Shown piece after piece: positions 25,759-35,040 of a DNA stretch of 64,000 bases; position 1 is the first letter of the stretch; each line of letters begins with the position of its first letter. The stretch is from an uncultured Eubacteriales bacterium (GTDB taxonomy: Bacteria; Bacillota; Clostridia; Oscillospirales; Acutalibacteraceae), in NCBI GenBank assembly GCA_951801675.1, contig CATONX010000003.1, positions 115,535 through 179,534 of the forward strand, written 5' to 3'. Made by a program: the position numbers and the translations under genes. A model generated the notes under the pieces. The model saw only the letters and a program-made list of their open reading frames with translations. It searched no databases and was not told the origin of the DNA.

Positions 25759-25880
25759 TTGATATTAGTATAATTCACAGTTTCGTAAAAAATTGTCGTG
25801 CGGCCACGGCGGAAATCTCCCGGTTGTCAGGAAAGAAAGGGTCTGTTATCATGGGAATAGAGAAAAGGAGGGCGATAGAC

Positions 25881-26411
25881 ATGACGGGTTGTCCCATGAA
25901 AGCAGAGGAAGCGGCGCCGTTTTTCTACCGCCGGGCTTACCGCCTTCTCGGCGGCCGCACCCCCATCCCGGCTGACTGCGGCCGGCTTTGTTCGTCGAAA
26001 TGCTGCCAGGGCGGGGAAGAGGACGGGATGATCCTGTTCCCATTTGAGGAATTGGCCCTTGCCCGGGCTCATTTTCTCACCATCACAAGGAAGCGTATGG
26101 GAACCCGGCAGGTGGCCTTTGCCGTCTGCCCGGGGCGGTGTGACCGGGCACTTCGGCCTCTGTCCTGCCGGCTCTATCCATTTGCCCCTGTCTTAAAAGA
26201 GGGACGGGTGCGCATTGTCCCGGATCCCCGGGCCGCCTACTTCTGCCCGCTGCTTCAAAAGGAGGCGAAGCCCTACCTGGACAAGGCTTTTTTGTCCGCC
26301 GCCGCCCGGGCGGTGGAAAGCCTGCGCTCTTTGCCTGGATTTGACGCATTTCTGCTGGACTACGGTCATATGCTAAAGGAATACGAGGGCTTTACCGGCG
26401 AAATCCTATAA
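25881..26411 (+). CDS. Cysteine-cluster protein (YkgJ-like)
   Basis: The 176 residues contain nine cysteines, arranged as C33-x3-C37-x3-C41-C42, then C83-x3-C87, C96 and C122. This spacing suggests a metal site, either zinc or an iron-sulfur cluster, like that in YkgJ-type cluster proteins. The ATG at 25881 has AAAGGAGGG nine bases upstream. Two earlier in-frame starts lack a site. It lies 12 bases before the ROK kinase gene, so the two probably share a transcript. The function is unknown. Confidence 0.7.
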   Translation: MTGCPMKAEEAAPFFYRRAYRLLGGRTPIPADCGRLCSSKCCQGGEEDGMILFPFEELALARAHFLTITRKRMGTRQVAFAVCPGRCDRALRPLSCRLYPFAPVLKEGRVRIVPDPRAAYFCPLLQKEAKPYLDKAFLSAAARAVESLRSLPGFDAFLLDYGHMLKEYEGFTGEIL

Positions 26412-26423
26412 GGAGATAATTTA

Positions 26424-27368
26424 ATGAAATATACCATTGGTATCGATCTTGGCGGCACCAACATCGCCGCCGGCCTGGTGGATGAGGAAAACCGCCTTCT
26501 TTTAAAAACCTCTGTCCCTACCCACGCCCAAAGGCCCTGGCGGGAAATCGTGAAGGACATGGCCGCGCTGGCGAAAGCCCTCCCAAAGCGGGAAGGGATC
26601 GACGATGCACAGGTGACCTCCATCGGCGTGGGAAGCCCCGGAACACCGGACAGCGCGCAGGGCGTCATCCTCTTTTCCGGGAACCTGGGCTGGGAACGGG
26701 TGCCCGTGGCAAAGGAGCTGTCTTATCTCACGAGTAAGCCTGTTTTTCTGGCCAACGACGCCAACTGCGCCGCCTTGGCGGAAGGAAGGGTTGGGGCGGG
26801 GAAGGGCTTGTCCTCCCTGGTCCTCGTCACCTTCGGCACCGGCATCGGCGCGGGCATCCTGCTTGACGGGCGCATCTACGAAGGCTTTAACTTCGGCGCC
26901 GGCGAATTCGGCCATATGGTGATTTGCAGCGGCGCGGAGCCCTGCACCTGCGGACGAAAGGGCTGCTGGGAGGCCTACGCTTCCATGACGGCGCTCATAC
27001 GCCAGGCAAAAAGGACGGCCCGGGAAAATCCGAACAGCGTCTTGGCTTGCCTGGCGCACAGCAGCGAGGGGTTAAATGGCCGCAACGTATTCGAAGCGGC
27101 CAAGGGCGGGGACGCCGCCGCCAAAGAGGTGGTGGACCGGTTTTTGCAGTATGTATCCGACGGCGTGGTCAATGTCATCAATATTTTGCAGCCCCAGGCG
27201 GTACTCATCGGCGGGGCTCTTGCGAACGAAGGGGAGTATGTACTTTCTCCGGTGCGAAAGACGGCCGAGAGGGACGCTTTCTGCCGCAACAACGTTCTCC
27301 CGCGCATCGGCTGCGCGGCTTTGGGGAACGATGCGGGTATTCTAGGTGCGGCTCTGCTTGGTCGCTGA
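26424..27368 (+). CDS. ROK-family sugar kinase, probable glucokinase
   Basis: The enzyme phosphorylates glucose, or a related hexose such as N-acetylmannosamine, with ATP. The 314 residues have the phosphate-binding motif IGIDLGGTNIAAGLV at the N-terminus, the catalytic Asp in LANDANCAALAEG and the ROK zinc-binding CTCGRKGCWEAYAS. The second ATP motif lies in QAVLIGGALANEG. AAGGAG precedes the ATG by about ten bases. Clostridial enzymes of this form are usually glucokinases. It ends one base before the stop codon of a convergent gene. Confidence 0.9.
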   Translation: MKYTIGIDLGGTNIAAGLVDEENRLLLKTSVPTHAQRPWREIVKDMAALAKALPKREGIDDAQVTSIGVGSPGTPDSAQGVILFSGNLGWERVPVAKELSYLTSKPVFLANDANCAALAEGRVGAGKGLSSLVLVTFGTGIGAGILLDGRIYEGFNFGAGEFGHMVICSGAEPCTCGRKGCWEAYASMTALIRQAKRTARENPNSVLACLAHSSEGLNGRNVFEAAKGGDAAAKEVVDRFLQYVSDGVVNVINILQPQAVLIGGALANEGEYVLSPVRKTAERDAFCRNNVLPRIGCAALGNDAGILGAALLGR

Positions 27369-27369
27369 T

Positions 27370-27834
27370 CTAAAGCATCGTGTAAACCACCGCTAAAATC
27401 AGCATCCGGTCCGCTCCTTCCGACATTAAAAGCAAGACCATTCCCAGTAAAAGCAGCCGGTCTGCGTCCATCCCCAGGCCTTTGAGGATGCCTTCAATGT
27501 TAAGCGGCGTGACCCCGTTTGGATGGACCGGTATTCCGCCCCGGCTGGAGCCGCTCTGAGGAAAGGGACGCGGATGCGGCTTTTCCTTGGGCGCGTGATG
27601 CTGCTGGGCGTGCTTGAGAGGCTGGGGAATGGAATAGCGGGTGGCGTTTCTCCTGCCGTTTTCGGGCGGCCCCGGCGAGTGTGCCTCTCCCCGCTGAGGA
27701 GGCGGAGCCGGCCCCCCGGCATGTTCCTGGCCTTTTTCCAGGGTGCGCCGCGCCCGAGCCTGCATTTCACGGACCCGGCGCACAGCGTCCTGCTGCATGC
27801 GAAGCATCTCTTCGCGGGATTCCATCGGGCTCAT
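27370..27834 (-). CDS. Low-complexity protein with hydrophobic C-terminus
   Basis: The 154 residues have a charged, helical start (EEMLRMQQDAVRRVREMQAR), a disordered Pro/Gly/His-rich middle (about 40-110) and a hydrophobic C-terminal part (DADRLLLLGMVLLLMSEG, then DRMLILAVVYTML). That tail resembles ends found on short proteins of Oscillospirales. AGGAGGTGGGCCG precedes the ATG. It is the last of three leftward genes of similar style. A role in the spore or envelope is only a guess. I cannot name a family. Confidence 0.65.
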   Translation of the reverse strand: MSPMESREEMLRMQQDAVRRVREMQARARRTLEKGQEHAGGPAPPPQRGEAHSPGPPENGRRNATRYSIPQPLKHAQQHHAPKEKPHPRPFPQSGSSRGGIPVHPNGVTPLNIEGILKGLGMDADRLLLLGMVLLLMSEGADRMLILAVVYTML

Positions 27835-27874
27835 CGGCCCACCTCCTGCCTATCCGATTTGCCATGAGAGCCGG

Positions 27875-28666
27875 TCAGCGCGGGCTTTGGAAAATACCCT
27901 GCTCCTGAAGCAGGGGAAGCAGGCGGGAAAGCCGGAGCAGCTGCGCCGCTTCGTCGAGCTTTTTCTGCCGCTGTGGTCTTAGATGAGGGCGCAGAGCGCC
28001 CAAAAGACGGGTGCGGTCGTCGTCCTGCCCCATGGACGCGAGCATGGGCGCCAGCTTTAGGAGCATTTCCGGCTTGATGGGGCTGTTCGCCCCGCCTAAG
28101 CCTGCTCCCGACTGGCCGAGCAGCCCCATGAGAGAGGAGAGGTCCGGTCCGCCTCCTTGGCCTTTTCCTTGGCCCAGAGAGCCAAGCAGCGCCGACAGGT
28201 CGGGCATGGAGGACCCGTTTTCTGGCCCTGCGCCCCCTCCCTGCGAGAGGGCACCTAAAAGGGAGGACAGATCCGGCCCGTTCTGGTTGGACTGGCCAGA
28301 GAATTGCCCTCCTCCCTGGGTAAGAGAACCGAGCAGCGCGGACAGGTCCGGCCCGCCTTGATTGGACTGGCCGGAGGACTGGCCTTGTCCCTGCGTAAGA
28401 GAGCCCAAAAGGGAGGAAAGGTCAAAGCCGTTGTTCCCCCCTTGGCTCTTGTTCTGGCTGCTTTGCTGGGCGCCGGCCTGCTGAGCCGGCCCCGGATTGG
28501 CATGGTGGGCAGGCTGGGAAGAACGGGGTTGCCCCCGGGAGGGATTCCCTTTGCCGGGCCCGGCTGTGTTCGGCTCTTCGTCCAACAGATCGGCAAGGCT
28601 CCGGATGACCTCCCTCCCTTGCGGCGTGGAGAGGATACGGTTGAGCTTTTCGGTACGATCGTCCAT
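27875..28666 (-). CDS. Repeat protein with five DLSxLLGSL repeats
   Basis: The 263 residues begin with a short helical part (LNRILSTPQGREVIRSLADLL), then a Gly/Gln/Ser/Asn-rich region. The unit (P/F)DLSxLLGxL occurs at about 82, 107, 131, 155 and 174, with a period of 19 to 26 residues. The C-terminal part (MLLKLAPMLASMGQDDDRTR, then RPHLRPQRQKKLDEAAQLLR) is helical and basic and looks like the conserved core. It follows the next gene upstream by 33 bases and precedes 27834 by 40, so an operon is likely. No function is known to me. The repeats suggest surface or assembly roles. Confidence 0.75.
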   Translation of the reverse strand: MDDRTEKLNRILSTPQGREVIRSLADLLDEEPNTAGPGKGNPSRGQPRSSQPAHHANPGPAQQAGAQQSSQNKSQGGNNGFDLSSLLGSLTQGQGQSSGQSNQGGPDLSALLGSLTQGGGQFSGQSNQNGPDLSSLLGALSQGGGAGPENGSSMPDLSALLGSLGQGKGQGGGPDLSSLMGLLGQSGAGLGGANSPIKPEMLLKLAPMLASMGQDDDRTRLLGALRPHLRPQRQKKLDEAAQLLRLSRLLPLLQEQGIFQSPR

Positions 28667-28699
28667 ATGGAGCCCCCTTCTGCGTGATACGGGATGGCG

Positions 28700-29056
28700 T
28701 TACTTTCCGCCCATGAACCGTTTGAGGAGCATCTGGGCCTGGGGTGTGGAAAGCAGCTTCTGCGCGGCGGCCGGGTCATTTAAGATACTCTCCACCTTCT
28801 GCGCCTGCTGGGGCGACATGTTTTTGAGCATCGACTTGACCTCGCCGTTTTGCAAAGCCTGTTTGAGCCGGTCCGGGCTTTGTCCCAGCCGCTGGCTGGC
28901 GGCGTTTAACAGCTCCTGCTCTTTCTCGGCGGAAATATTGGGAGTCAAACGGTCCGCGTTGTCAGCCTGGGAATGATTGCTTTGCGCACGGCCGGCGGAA
29001 GTCTGCCGGTTTTGATTGGCGGGATTGTTGGACGGATTATGAAAACGGTTGTTCAT
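28700..29056 (-). CDS. Small hydrophilic protein, first gene of the repeat-protein cluster
   Basis: The 118 residues are Asn/Gln-rich at the N-terminus (NNRFHNPSNNPANQNRQ). A helical domain follows, with EKEQELLNAASQRLGQSPDR and ILNDPAAAQKLLSTPQAQML, ending in KRFMGGK. GAGGTG lies five bases before the ATG. It has the same composition and orientation as the two genes behind it and may be co-expressed with them. There is no signal peptide or membrane segment. It is of unknown function. Confidence 0.7.
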   Translation of the reverse strand: MNNRFHNPSNNPANQNRQTSAGRAQSNHSQADNADRLTPNISAEKEQELLNAASQRLGQSPDRLKQALQNGEVKSMLKNMSPQQAQKVESILNDPAAAQKLLSTPQAQMLLKRFMGGK

Positions 29057-29171
29057 GCCATCACCTCATAGTATAATGTATGCATAGCCCTGCTTCCCTA
29101 TGCTATGCGAAAAGGATGGGGCGTGACACAGAAGATTTCCAAGCTTTTGCAAAAGGAAGGAGGTGTCTATC

Positions 29172-29648
29172 ATGCGGATTTTGGTTCTTTCCGACTCTCA
29201 CCGGGATTCCTTTTCGCTCAAGGAAGCCATTGACGCCCAGCCGGGGGCGAAAACCATCTTTTTTCTCGGGGACGGCCTTGCCGAGCTGGACGACCTCCTC
29301 CCGCAGTACCCAGGCAAAACCTTCTTTTTTGTGCGCGGCAACTGCGACTGGGGGAGCACCGCCCAGGAAACCGGCTTGATTGCCGTGGATCAAACCACTA
29401 TATTCTATACGCATGGGCATAACTATCATGTAAAATACTCATTGTATGACTTAAAATCCGCCGCCAGGACCGCCGGCGCTCGGATTCTCCTTTATGGGCA
29501 CACCCATGAGCCCATGCTGTCTTACGAGGACGGCTTATATATCGTAAATCCCGGCACGGTGTCAGGGTCCCGCACGGGCAAACGCACCTACGGGATCCTC
29601 GACCTGACACCGGCCGGGATTGTCACCAATATTTTGCAGCTTCGTTAA
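29172..29648 (+). CDS. YfcE/MJ0936-type metallophosphoesterase
   Basis: The 158 residues form a small calcineurin-like phosphodiesterase. The metal-binding motifs appear in order: LVLSDSHRD (D, H), FLGDGLAE (GD), VRGNCDW (GN), YTHGHNY (H) and YGHTHEP (GHTH). The family acts on phosphodiesters such as cyclic nucleotides or glycerophosphodiesters. The in vivo substrate is not known. GGAAGGAGG lies eight bases before the ATG at 29172. A GTG at 29163 would overlap that site and is rejected. It is convergent with the CYTH gene, with a ten-base gap. Confidence 0.88.
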   Translation: MRILVLSDSHRDSFSLKEAIDAQPGAKTIFFLGDGLAELDDLLPQYPGKTFFFVRGNCDWGSTAQETGLIAVDQTTIFYTHGHNYHVKYSLYDLKSAARTAGARILLYGHTHEPMLSYEDGLYIVNPGTVSGSRTGKRTYGILDLTPAGIVTNILQLR

Positions 29649-29657
29649 AGCAAAAGG

Positions 29658-30275
29658 CTATTCGCCCAGCAGCGCCAGGCACCTGGCGTATTTGGACTGG
29701 TTTTCGGGGACCAGGTCGTATTCCCTACAGAAAAACTCTCCCATTTTTTTCAGGTATTCTTCGCTTCCGGAGCAAAGCTCCAGTTCCAGCTCCCAGATTT
29801 CCTCCGTTTTGCCGCCCGCGCTTAAAAAACCGTCGTCCACGCACAGCTCGATTACCGCTTCCGGGCTGGTGATGTTGGAGGTGCGGCGGATAAACTGGGT
29901 GCGGCAGCGTTCCTCAAAGGGGCCGTTTCCCATCACGGCCAGAATTTTTTTAAGCGTCTCCGTAGGGTCGGTGGAGAAGATCTCATGTGTGAGGAAGCGG
30001 GAGGGATCGGGCACGGCGTCCGGCTGAACAATGTTCCATTCCAGCCGCTGGTGGATGCCGTCCTTGGCTCCTCCCTTTGCTTTGATGGTGGCGATGTAGC
30101 GGTCTCCCTCCTTGCGCACCCGGTAGGAAATTTGCTCCCGATGCAGCCGACGGTCCGGGGTATCGTAATAAATGGCCATCATTGTGCGCGAGACCATACT
30201 GGACAGGCGTTTGCGGGAGAGGAGGCGGTCGTACCCCTCCTTGTTTGTAAATCGCAATTTCAGTTCCGTTTCCAT
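29658..30275 (-). CDS. CYTH-domain phosphatase
   Basis: CYTH proteins cleave inorganic triphosphate, thiamine triphosphate or similar substrates inside a beta tunnel. The 205 residues begin METELKLRF, which is the ExExK metal-binding signature. Basic and acidic tunnel strands follow (IYYDTPDRRL, ISYRVRKEGDRYIATIKAKG, RLEWNI, VIELCVDDG, ELELELCSGS). AGGAGGAAACAT lies just before the ATG at 30275, so the longer start at 30302 is rejected. The substrate cannot be told from sequence. Confidence 0.88.
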   Translation of the reverse strand: METELKLRFTNKEGYDRLLSRKRLSSMVSRTMMAIYYDTPDRRLHREQISYRVRKEGDRYIATIKAKGGAKDGIHQRLEWNIVQPDAVPDPSRFLTHEIFSTDPTETLKKILAVMGNGPFEERCRTQFIRRTSNITSPEAVIELCVDDGFLSAGGKTEEIWELELELCSGSEEYLKKMGEFFCREYDLVPENQSKYARCLALLGE

Positions 30276-30367
30276 ATGTTTCCTCCTCATGCTACTTTTC
30301 ATTTCAGGTATAATTATACATCAAGATTTGATAGGCTCAACAAAAAATAATTTTAATCAAATTGGTA

Positions 30368-30396
30368 TTGCGTACGACAGACAAGGATGATATAAT
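30368..30396 (+). promoter_or_regulatory. Promoter of carAB
   Basis: TTGCGT (30368-30373) and TATAAT (30391-30396) are 17 bases apart. A leader of about 100 bases follows before the carA start. I see no terminator hairpin or PyrR-type attenuator in it. Confidence 0.7.
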
Positions 30397-30501
30397 ACTG
30401 AAAGTTTAAGCATTTTTCCTTTTTCGCGGGGAAAGATGGACAACAGAATGATCGACCGAATCAAAAGCAGGCTGTGAATCACGAAGGGAAAGGTGAGACT
30501 T

Positions 30502-31584
30502 TTGAAGAAAGCTTTCCTGCTATTGGAGGATGGGCACTTATTTACCGGGCAGAGCATCGGCTCTGAAAAGGAAGTCGTCTGTGAGGTGGTATTCAACACT
30601 TCCATGACGGGGTATCTTGAATTGTTGACGGATCCTTCTTATGCCGGACAAGGCGTGGTCATGACGTATCCCTTAATTGGCAATTATGGTGTTTGCCTTA
30701 AGGATGAGGAGTCAAGACGACCCTGGGTTTCGGCTTTTATTTTGCGTGAACTGTCCCGCACGGAAAGCAACTTCCGCTGCGAGGAAAGCCTCAACCAGTA
30801 CCTCAAGGACAATGACATTACCGGCATCCACGGCATTGACACTCGTGCGCTGGTAAAGATTCTGCGGGAAAGCGGCACCATGAACGGCATGGTCACCACC
30901 GAAGAGATTACCGACTTCGACGCGGCTTTGAAGAAAATTCGGGCTTACCGTCACCAGGACCTGGTGCAAAAGACCACCTGCAAGAATATAGAAACATTCG
31001 GAAAAGGAAATCGCTGGAAGGTTTCCCTGCTGGACCTGGGCGCCAAGCAGAATATCGTGCGCTGTCTGGTGGAGCGCGGCTGCGAGGTCACGGTTTACCC
31101 GGCCGCCACCAAAGCCGAAACCATTCTCGGCGCGAAGCCCGACGGCATCATGCTTTCCAACGGCCCCGGCGACCCCAAGGACTGCGGCCCCATCATCGAC
31201 GAGGTGCGCAATCTGCTCGACTCAGGCGTTCCCACCTTTGCCATCTGCCTGGGCCACCAGCTGACGGCCCTGGCTATGGGAGCGGATACCTGCAAGCTCG
31301 CCTACGGCCACCGGGGGGTCAACCATCCGGTGCGGGACACCAAGTCCGGGCGCAGTTACATTTCCTCCCAGAACCACGGCTACTGTGTGATGGGAGAAAC
31401 CCTGCCCGAAGGGGTGGAGGTCGCGTTTGAAAACGTCAACGACGGCACGGTGGAGGGCATGCGGTTCCCCGGTCGGCCGATTTATACGGTACAGTTCCAT
31501 CCGGAGGCCTCTCCCGGCCCGAAGGATACCGCCTTTTTATTCGATCATTTTATCGACATGATGGGAGGAGAGCAGAATGCCTAA
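30502..31584 (+). CDS. carA: Carbamoyl-phosphate synthase small subunit
   Basis: CarA supplies ammonia from glutamine to CarB for carbamoyl phosphate, the precursor of arginine and pyrimidines. The 360 residues have the N-terminal CPSase domain (KKAFLLLEDGHLFTG, VFNTSMTGYLE) and a class I glutamine amidotransferase domain. The nucleophile Cys is in FAICLGHQLTAL, and His and Glu are in VQFHPEASPGP. I chose the TTG at 30502 because AAGGTGAG lies about five bases upstream and families start at KKAxLxLEDG. A GTG three codons earlier is the alternative. The end overlaps carB by eight bases. Confidence 0.96.
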   Translation: MKKAFLLLEDGHLFTGQSIGSEKEVVCEVVFNTSMTGYLELLTDPSYAGQGVVMTYPLIGNYGVCLKDEESRRPWVSAFILRELSRTESNFRCEESLNQYLKDNDITGIHGIDTRALVKILRESGTMNGMVTTEEITDFDAALKKIRAYRHQDLVQKTTCKNIETFGKGNRWKVSLLDLGAKQNIVRCLVERGCEVTVYPAATKAETILGAKPDGIMLSNGPGDPKDCGPIIDEVRNLLDSGVPTFAICLGHQLTALAMGADTCKLAYGHRGVNHPVRDTKSGRSYISSQNHGYCVMGETLPEGVEVAFENVNDGTVEGMRFPGRPIYTVQFHPEASPGPKDTAFLFDHFIDMMGGEQNA

Positions 31585-34500
31585 AAATCCGAAGATTCAG
31601 AAGGTTATGGTCTTAGGCTCCGGCCCGATCATCATCGGCCAGGCGGCGGAGTTTGACTATGCGGGCACTCAGGCTTGCCGGGCGCTCAAGGAAGAGGGCA
31701 TCGAGGTGGTGCTGGTTAACTCCAACCCCGCCACCATCATGACCGATAAGGACATTGCCGACCGGGTGTACATCGAGCCCTTAAACGCCGCCACTGTGGC
31801 CAAGATCATCAAAAAAGAAAAGCCCGATTCCATTCTGCCCACCCTGGGCGGTCAGAATGCGCTCAACATCGCTATGGAGCTGGAGGAAAAAGGCTTTTTT
31901 GAAGAGGAAGGCGTCACCATGCTTGGCACCTCCTCGGAGGCCATCCGCAACGCGGAGGACCGCCAGGCGTTCAAGGATACGCTCGACCGCATCGGCGAGC
32001 CCTACGCCACCAGCAAGGTGGTGCACGATCTGGAATCGGCCATCGCGTTTACCGAGAGCATCGGCTACCCGGTGGTGATCCGCCCGGCCTACACCTTGGG
32101 CGGCACCGGCGGCGGCATCGCCCACGACTATGAGGAGCTGGTGGCCATCACCACCAACGGCCTGCGCCTGAGCCGGGTGCATGAGGTGCTGGTGGAACGG
32201 TATATCGGCGGCTGGAAGGAAATCGAATACGAGGTCATGCGCGACAGCAAGGGCAACGTGGTCACCATCTGTAACATGGAGAACATCGACCCGGTGGGTG
32301 TGCACACCGGCGACTCCATCGTGGTCGCCCCTTCCCAGACCCTGGCGGACAAAGAGCACCAGATGCTGCGCACCTCGGCGTTAAACATCATTTCGGAGCT
32401 GAAAATCGAAGGCGGGTGCAACGTGCAGTTCGCCCTGCACCCCGATTCCTTTGAATACTGCGTCATCGAAGTAAACCCCCGCGTCAGCCGCTCGTCGGCC
32501 CTGGCGTCCAAGGCTACCGGCTACCCCATCGCCAAGGTGGCGGCCAAGGTAGCGCTGGGCTACGGCCTTGACGAAATCAAAAACGCCATCACCGGCAAGA
32601 CCTGCGCCTGCTTCGAGCCCATGCTCGACTATTGCGTGGTTAAGATCCCCAAATGGCCCTTTGATAAGTTCGTCACCGCCAAGCGTACCCTGGGCACCCA
32701 GATGAAGGCCACCGGCGAGGTCATGGGCATCGCGCCCTCCTTTGAAGGGGCGCTGATGAAATCCATCCGTTCTCTCGAGCAGAACACTACCTGCCTGAAG
32801 CTTAAGATGCTCGAATCCCTGAGCAAGGAGGACATCGAGCGGCGGCTTCACAATATCGACGACCGGCGCATCTTCGTCATCGCCGAGGCCATGCGCCGCG
32901 GTGTCACCAAGGAGCAGATTCACGCCATTACGAAGATCGACCTGTGGTTTTTGGACCGGATTCTGTCTCTGGTGGAGATGGAAGCGGAGCTTAAAAAGAA
33001 CGGCACCGCCCCGGCGGTCATCGAGCGGGCCAAGTACTTAGGGTTTATCGACAAGGACATCGCCGCCTTTGCGGGCGTAACGGAAAAGGACATCAAGCGC
33101 ATCCGCATGGAGACCGGAATTGTCCCCGGCTACAAGATGGTGGATACCTGCGCGGCGGAGTTTGCCGCCGCCACCCCGTACTATTACTCGAGCTATTGCA
33201 GCGAGAACGAAGTGGACACCGCTTCCGACAAGAAGAAGGTGCTGGTTTTGGGCTCCGGCCCCATCCGTATCGGTCAGGGCATCGAGTTTGACTATTGCTC
33301 GGTTCACTGCGTCTGGGCGCTCAAAAAGCTGGGCTTTGAAACCATCATCGTCAACAACAATCCCGAAACCGTCTCTACCGACTTCGACATTTCTGATAAG
33401 CTTTATTTTGAACCCCTCACCCCCGAGGATGTGCAGAACATCGTGGAGCTGGAAAAGCCCTACGGCGCGGTGGTTCAGTTCGGCGGCCAGACGGCCATCA
33501 ACTTAAGCCAGGCCCTGCGGGAAATGGGCGTGCCGATTCTCGGCACCTCCGCCGAGGACGTGGACGCGGCGGAAGACCGCAAGAAGTTCGACGCGATTTT
33601 GGAGCAGTGTGAAATCCCCCGTCCGGCGGGAACCACTGTGTTCACCACCGCCGAGGCGCTCGCTGCCGCCAATAAGCTCGGCTACCCCGTGCTGGTGCGC
33701 CCCTCCTACGTGCTGGGCGGCCAGGGCATGCAGATCGCTTTCTCGGACGACGACATTGTCCAGTTCATGGCCATCATCAACCTGACGGTGCAGGAGCACC
33801 CGATTCTGGTGGACAAGTACCTGATGGGCAAGGAGCTGGAAGTGGACGCCGTGTGCGACGGCAACGACATCCTTATTCCCGGCATCATGGAGCACCTGGA
33901 GCGGGCCGGCGTGCACTCGGGCGACTCGATTTCCGTTTATCCGCCCCAGTCCATCGCCCAGAAGCACCAGGACACCATTGTGGAATACACCCGCCGGCTT
34001 GCCAAAGCCCTTCACGTCAAGGGCCTTGTGAACATCCAGTTCATCATCTATGAAGACGAGGTGTACGTCATCGAGGTCAATCCCCGTTCTTCCCGGACGG
34101 TGCCTTATATCAGCAAAATCACCGGGGTCAACATTGTGGGCCTGGCCACCACCGTCATCTTCGGCAAGACCATCCCGGAATGCGGTTATTCCTACGGCCT
34201 GGTGCAGCCGAAGAACCATGTGGCGGTCAAGCTGCCGGTCTTCTCGTTTGAGAAGCTCTACGGGGCGGAAATCAGCCTTGGCCCGGAAATGAAGTCTACC
34301 GGCGAGGTGCTGGGCCTGGCGGCCTCCTTCCCGGAGGCCATGATGAAGGCGTTCATCGGCGGCGGGTACGACCTGCCCAAGACCAAGAAGCTCATCGCCA
34401 CGGTAAAGAACGCGGACAAGCCGGAAATTGTGGACATAGCCCGCCGCTTTGTCAAGCTCGGCTATGAGATCTATTCCACCGGCGGCACCTGCGACTATCT

Positions 34501-34774
34501 CAATGCCCACGGTGTAGAGACCCATCGCCTCCATAAGATCGAGGAAGGCACGCCCAACATTCTCGACATGATCTTAAGCGGCGAGGTGGACCTGGTGGTC
34601 AACACCCCCACCAACATCCGCAAGGAGAACCGGGACGGCTTCTTAATCCGCCGCAACGCGGTGGAAACGGGTACGCCCTGCATTACCTCTCTGGACACGG
34701 CGACCGCCCTCCTGATGAGCCTGGAACAGGCGGACAAGGAAGATCTGTCGGTGATCGACATTGCGAAAATCTAA
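31577..34774 (+). CDS. carB: Carbamoyl-phosphate synthase large subunit
   Basis: CarB makes carbamoyl phosphate from bicarbonate, ammonia and two ATP. The 1065 residues show the two homologous synthase halves (each opening VLGSGPIxIGQ, at about 12 and 557), two ATP-grasp domains, the oligomerisation region and a C-terminal MGS-like regulatory domain (about 930-1065, EIVDIARRFVKLGYEIYSTGG). GGAGGAGAG precedes the ATG inside carA. The pair is followed by a strong terminator, and no other pyr or arg genes are adjacent. Confidence 0.97.
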   Translation: MPKNPKIQKVMVLGSGPIIIGQAAEFDYAGTQACRALKEEGIEVVLVNSNPATIMTDKDIADRVYIEPLNAATVAKIIKKEKPDSILPTLGGQNALNIAMELEEKGFFEEEGVTMLGTSSEAIRNAEDRQAFKDTLDRIGEPYATSKVVHDLESAIAFTESIGYPVVIRPAYTLGGTGGGIAHDYEELVAITTNGLRLSRVHEVLVERYIGGWKEIEYEVMRDSKGNVVTICNMENIDPVGVHTGDSIVVAPSQTLADKEHQMLRTSALNIISELKIEGGCNVQFALHPDSFEYCVIEVNPRVSRSSALASKATGYPIAKVAAKVALGYGLDEIKNAITGKTCACFEPMLDYCVVKIPKWPFDKFVTAKRTLGTQMKATGEVMGIAPSFEGALMKSIRSLEQNTTCLKLKMLESLSKEDIERRLHNIDDRRIFVIAEAMRRGVTKEQIHAITKIDLWFLDRILSLVEMEAELKKNGTAPAVIERAKYLGFIDKDIAAFAGVTEKDIKRIRMETGIVPGYKMVDTCAAEFAAATPYYYSSYCSENEVDTASDKKKVLVLGSGPIRIGQGIEFDYCSVHCVWALKKLGFETIIVNNNPETVSTDFDISDKLYFEPLTPEDVQNIVELEKPYGAVVQFGGQTAINLSQALREMGVPILGTSAEDVDAAEDRKKFDAILEQCEIPRPAGTTVFTTAEALAAANKLGYPVLVRPSYVLGGQGMQIAFSDDDIVQFMAIINLTVQEHPILVDKYLMGKELEVDAVCDGNDILIPGIMEHLERAGVHSGDSISVYPPQSIAQKHQDTIVEYTRRLAKALHVKGLVNIQFIIYEDEVYVIEVNPRSSRTVPYISKITGVNIVGLATTVIFGKTIPECGYSYGLVQPKNHVAVKLPVFSFEKLYGAEISLGPEMKSTGEVLGLAASFPEAMMKAFIGGGYDLPKTKKLIATVKNADKPEIVDIARRFVKLGYEIYSTGGTCDYLNAHGVETHRLHKIEEGTPNILDMILSGEVDLVVNTPTNIRKENRDGFLIRRNAVETGTPCITSLDTATALLMSLEQADKEDLSVIDIAKI

Positions 34775-34802
34775 GGTCGCCCGGTAAAACGGGCGCCCGA
34801 TG

Positions 34803-34835
34803 GCCGTGCCGGCAGACGCCGGCACGGCTGTTTTT
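34803..34835 (+). terminator. Terminator of carAB
   Basis: GCCGTGCCGGC (34803-34813) pairs with GCCGGCACGGC (34818-34828), followed by TGTTTTT. Confidence 0.85.
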
Positions 34836-34889
34836 ATGCGTTCAACCCTCTCCCGCTTGTCTTTTCCAATGCGGCGGGGAAAGCTGCCG

Positions 34890-34903
34890 AGGTAAGGACA
34901 AAG
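34890..34903 (+). repeat. 14-base direct repeat, copy 1
   Basis: AGGTAAGGACAAAG occurs here and again at 35041-35054. The second copy is the left arm of a terminator. The rest of the 370-base gap between carB and the ANTAR gene is the carAB terminator, this repeat and the second terminator. Confidence 0.6.
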
Positions 34904-35040
34904 CGCCGGCGTGTATTTTTTGTTTCCAATCCCCATCCGTACCTTTTTTAAATAAAAAGCAGGCGTATTTTCCGTGACTTTTTTCGTGATTTTTTGCTCT
35001 CCCCGCTTTACAAGCGCGGAAAATCGTGCTAGGATACGAA

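Noticed and set aside
31781..34534. Long minus-strand frames opposite carB
   Set aside because: They are mirror frames of a GC-rich coding sequence. carB is certain, and the antisense products are His/Val-rich with no family features.
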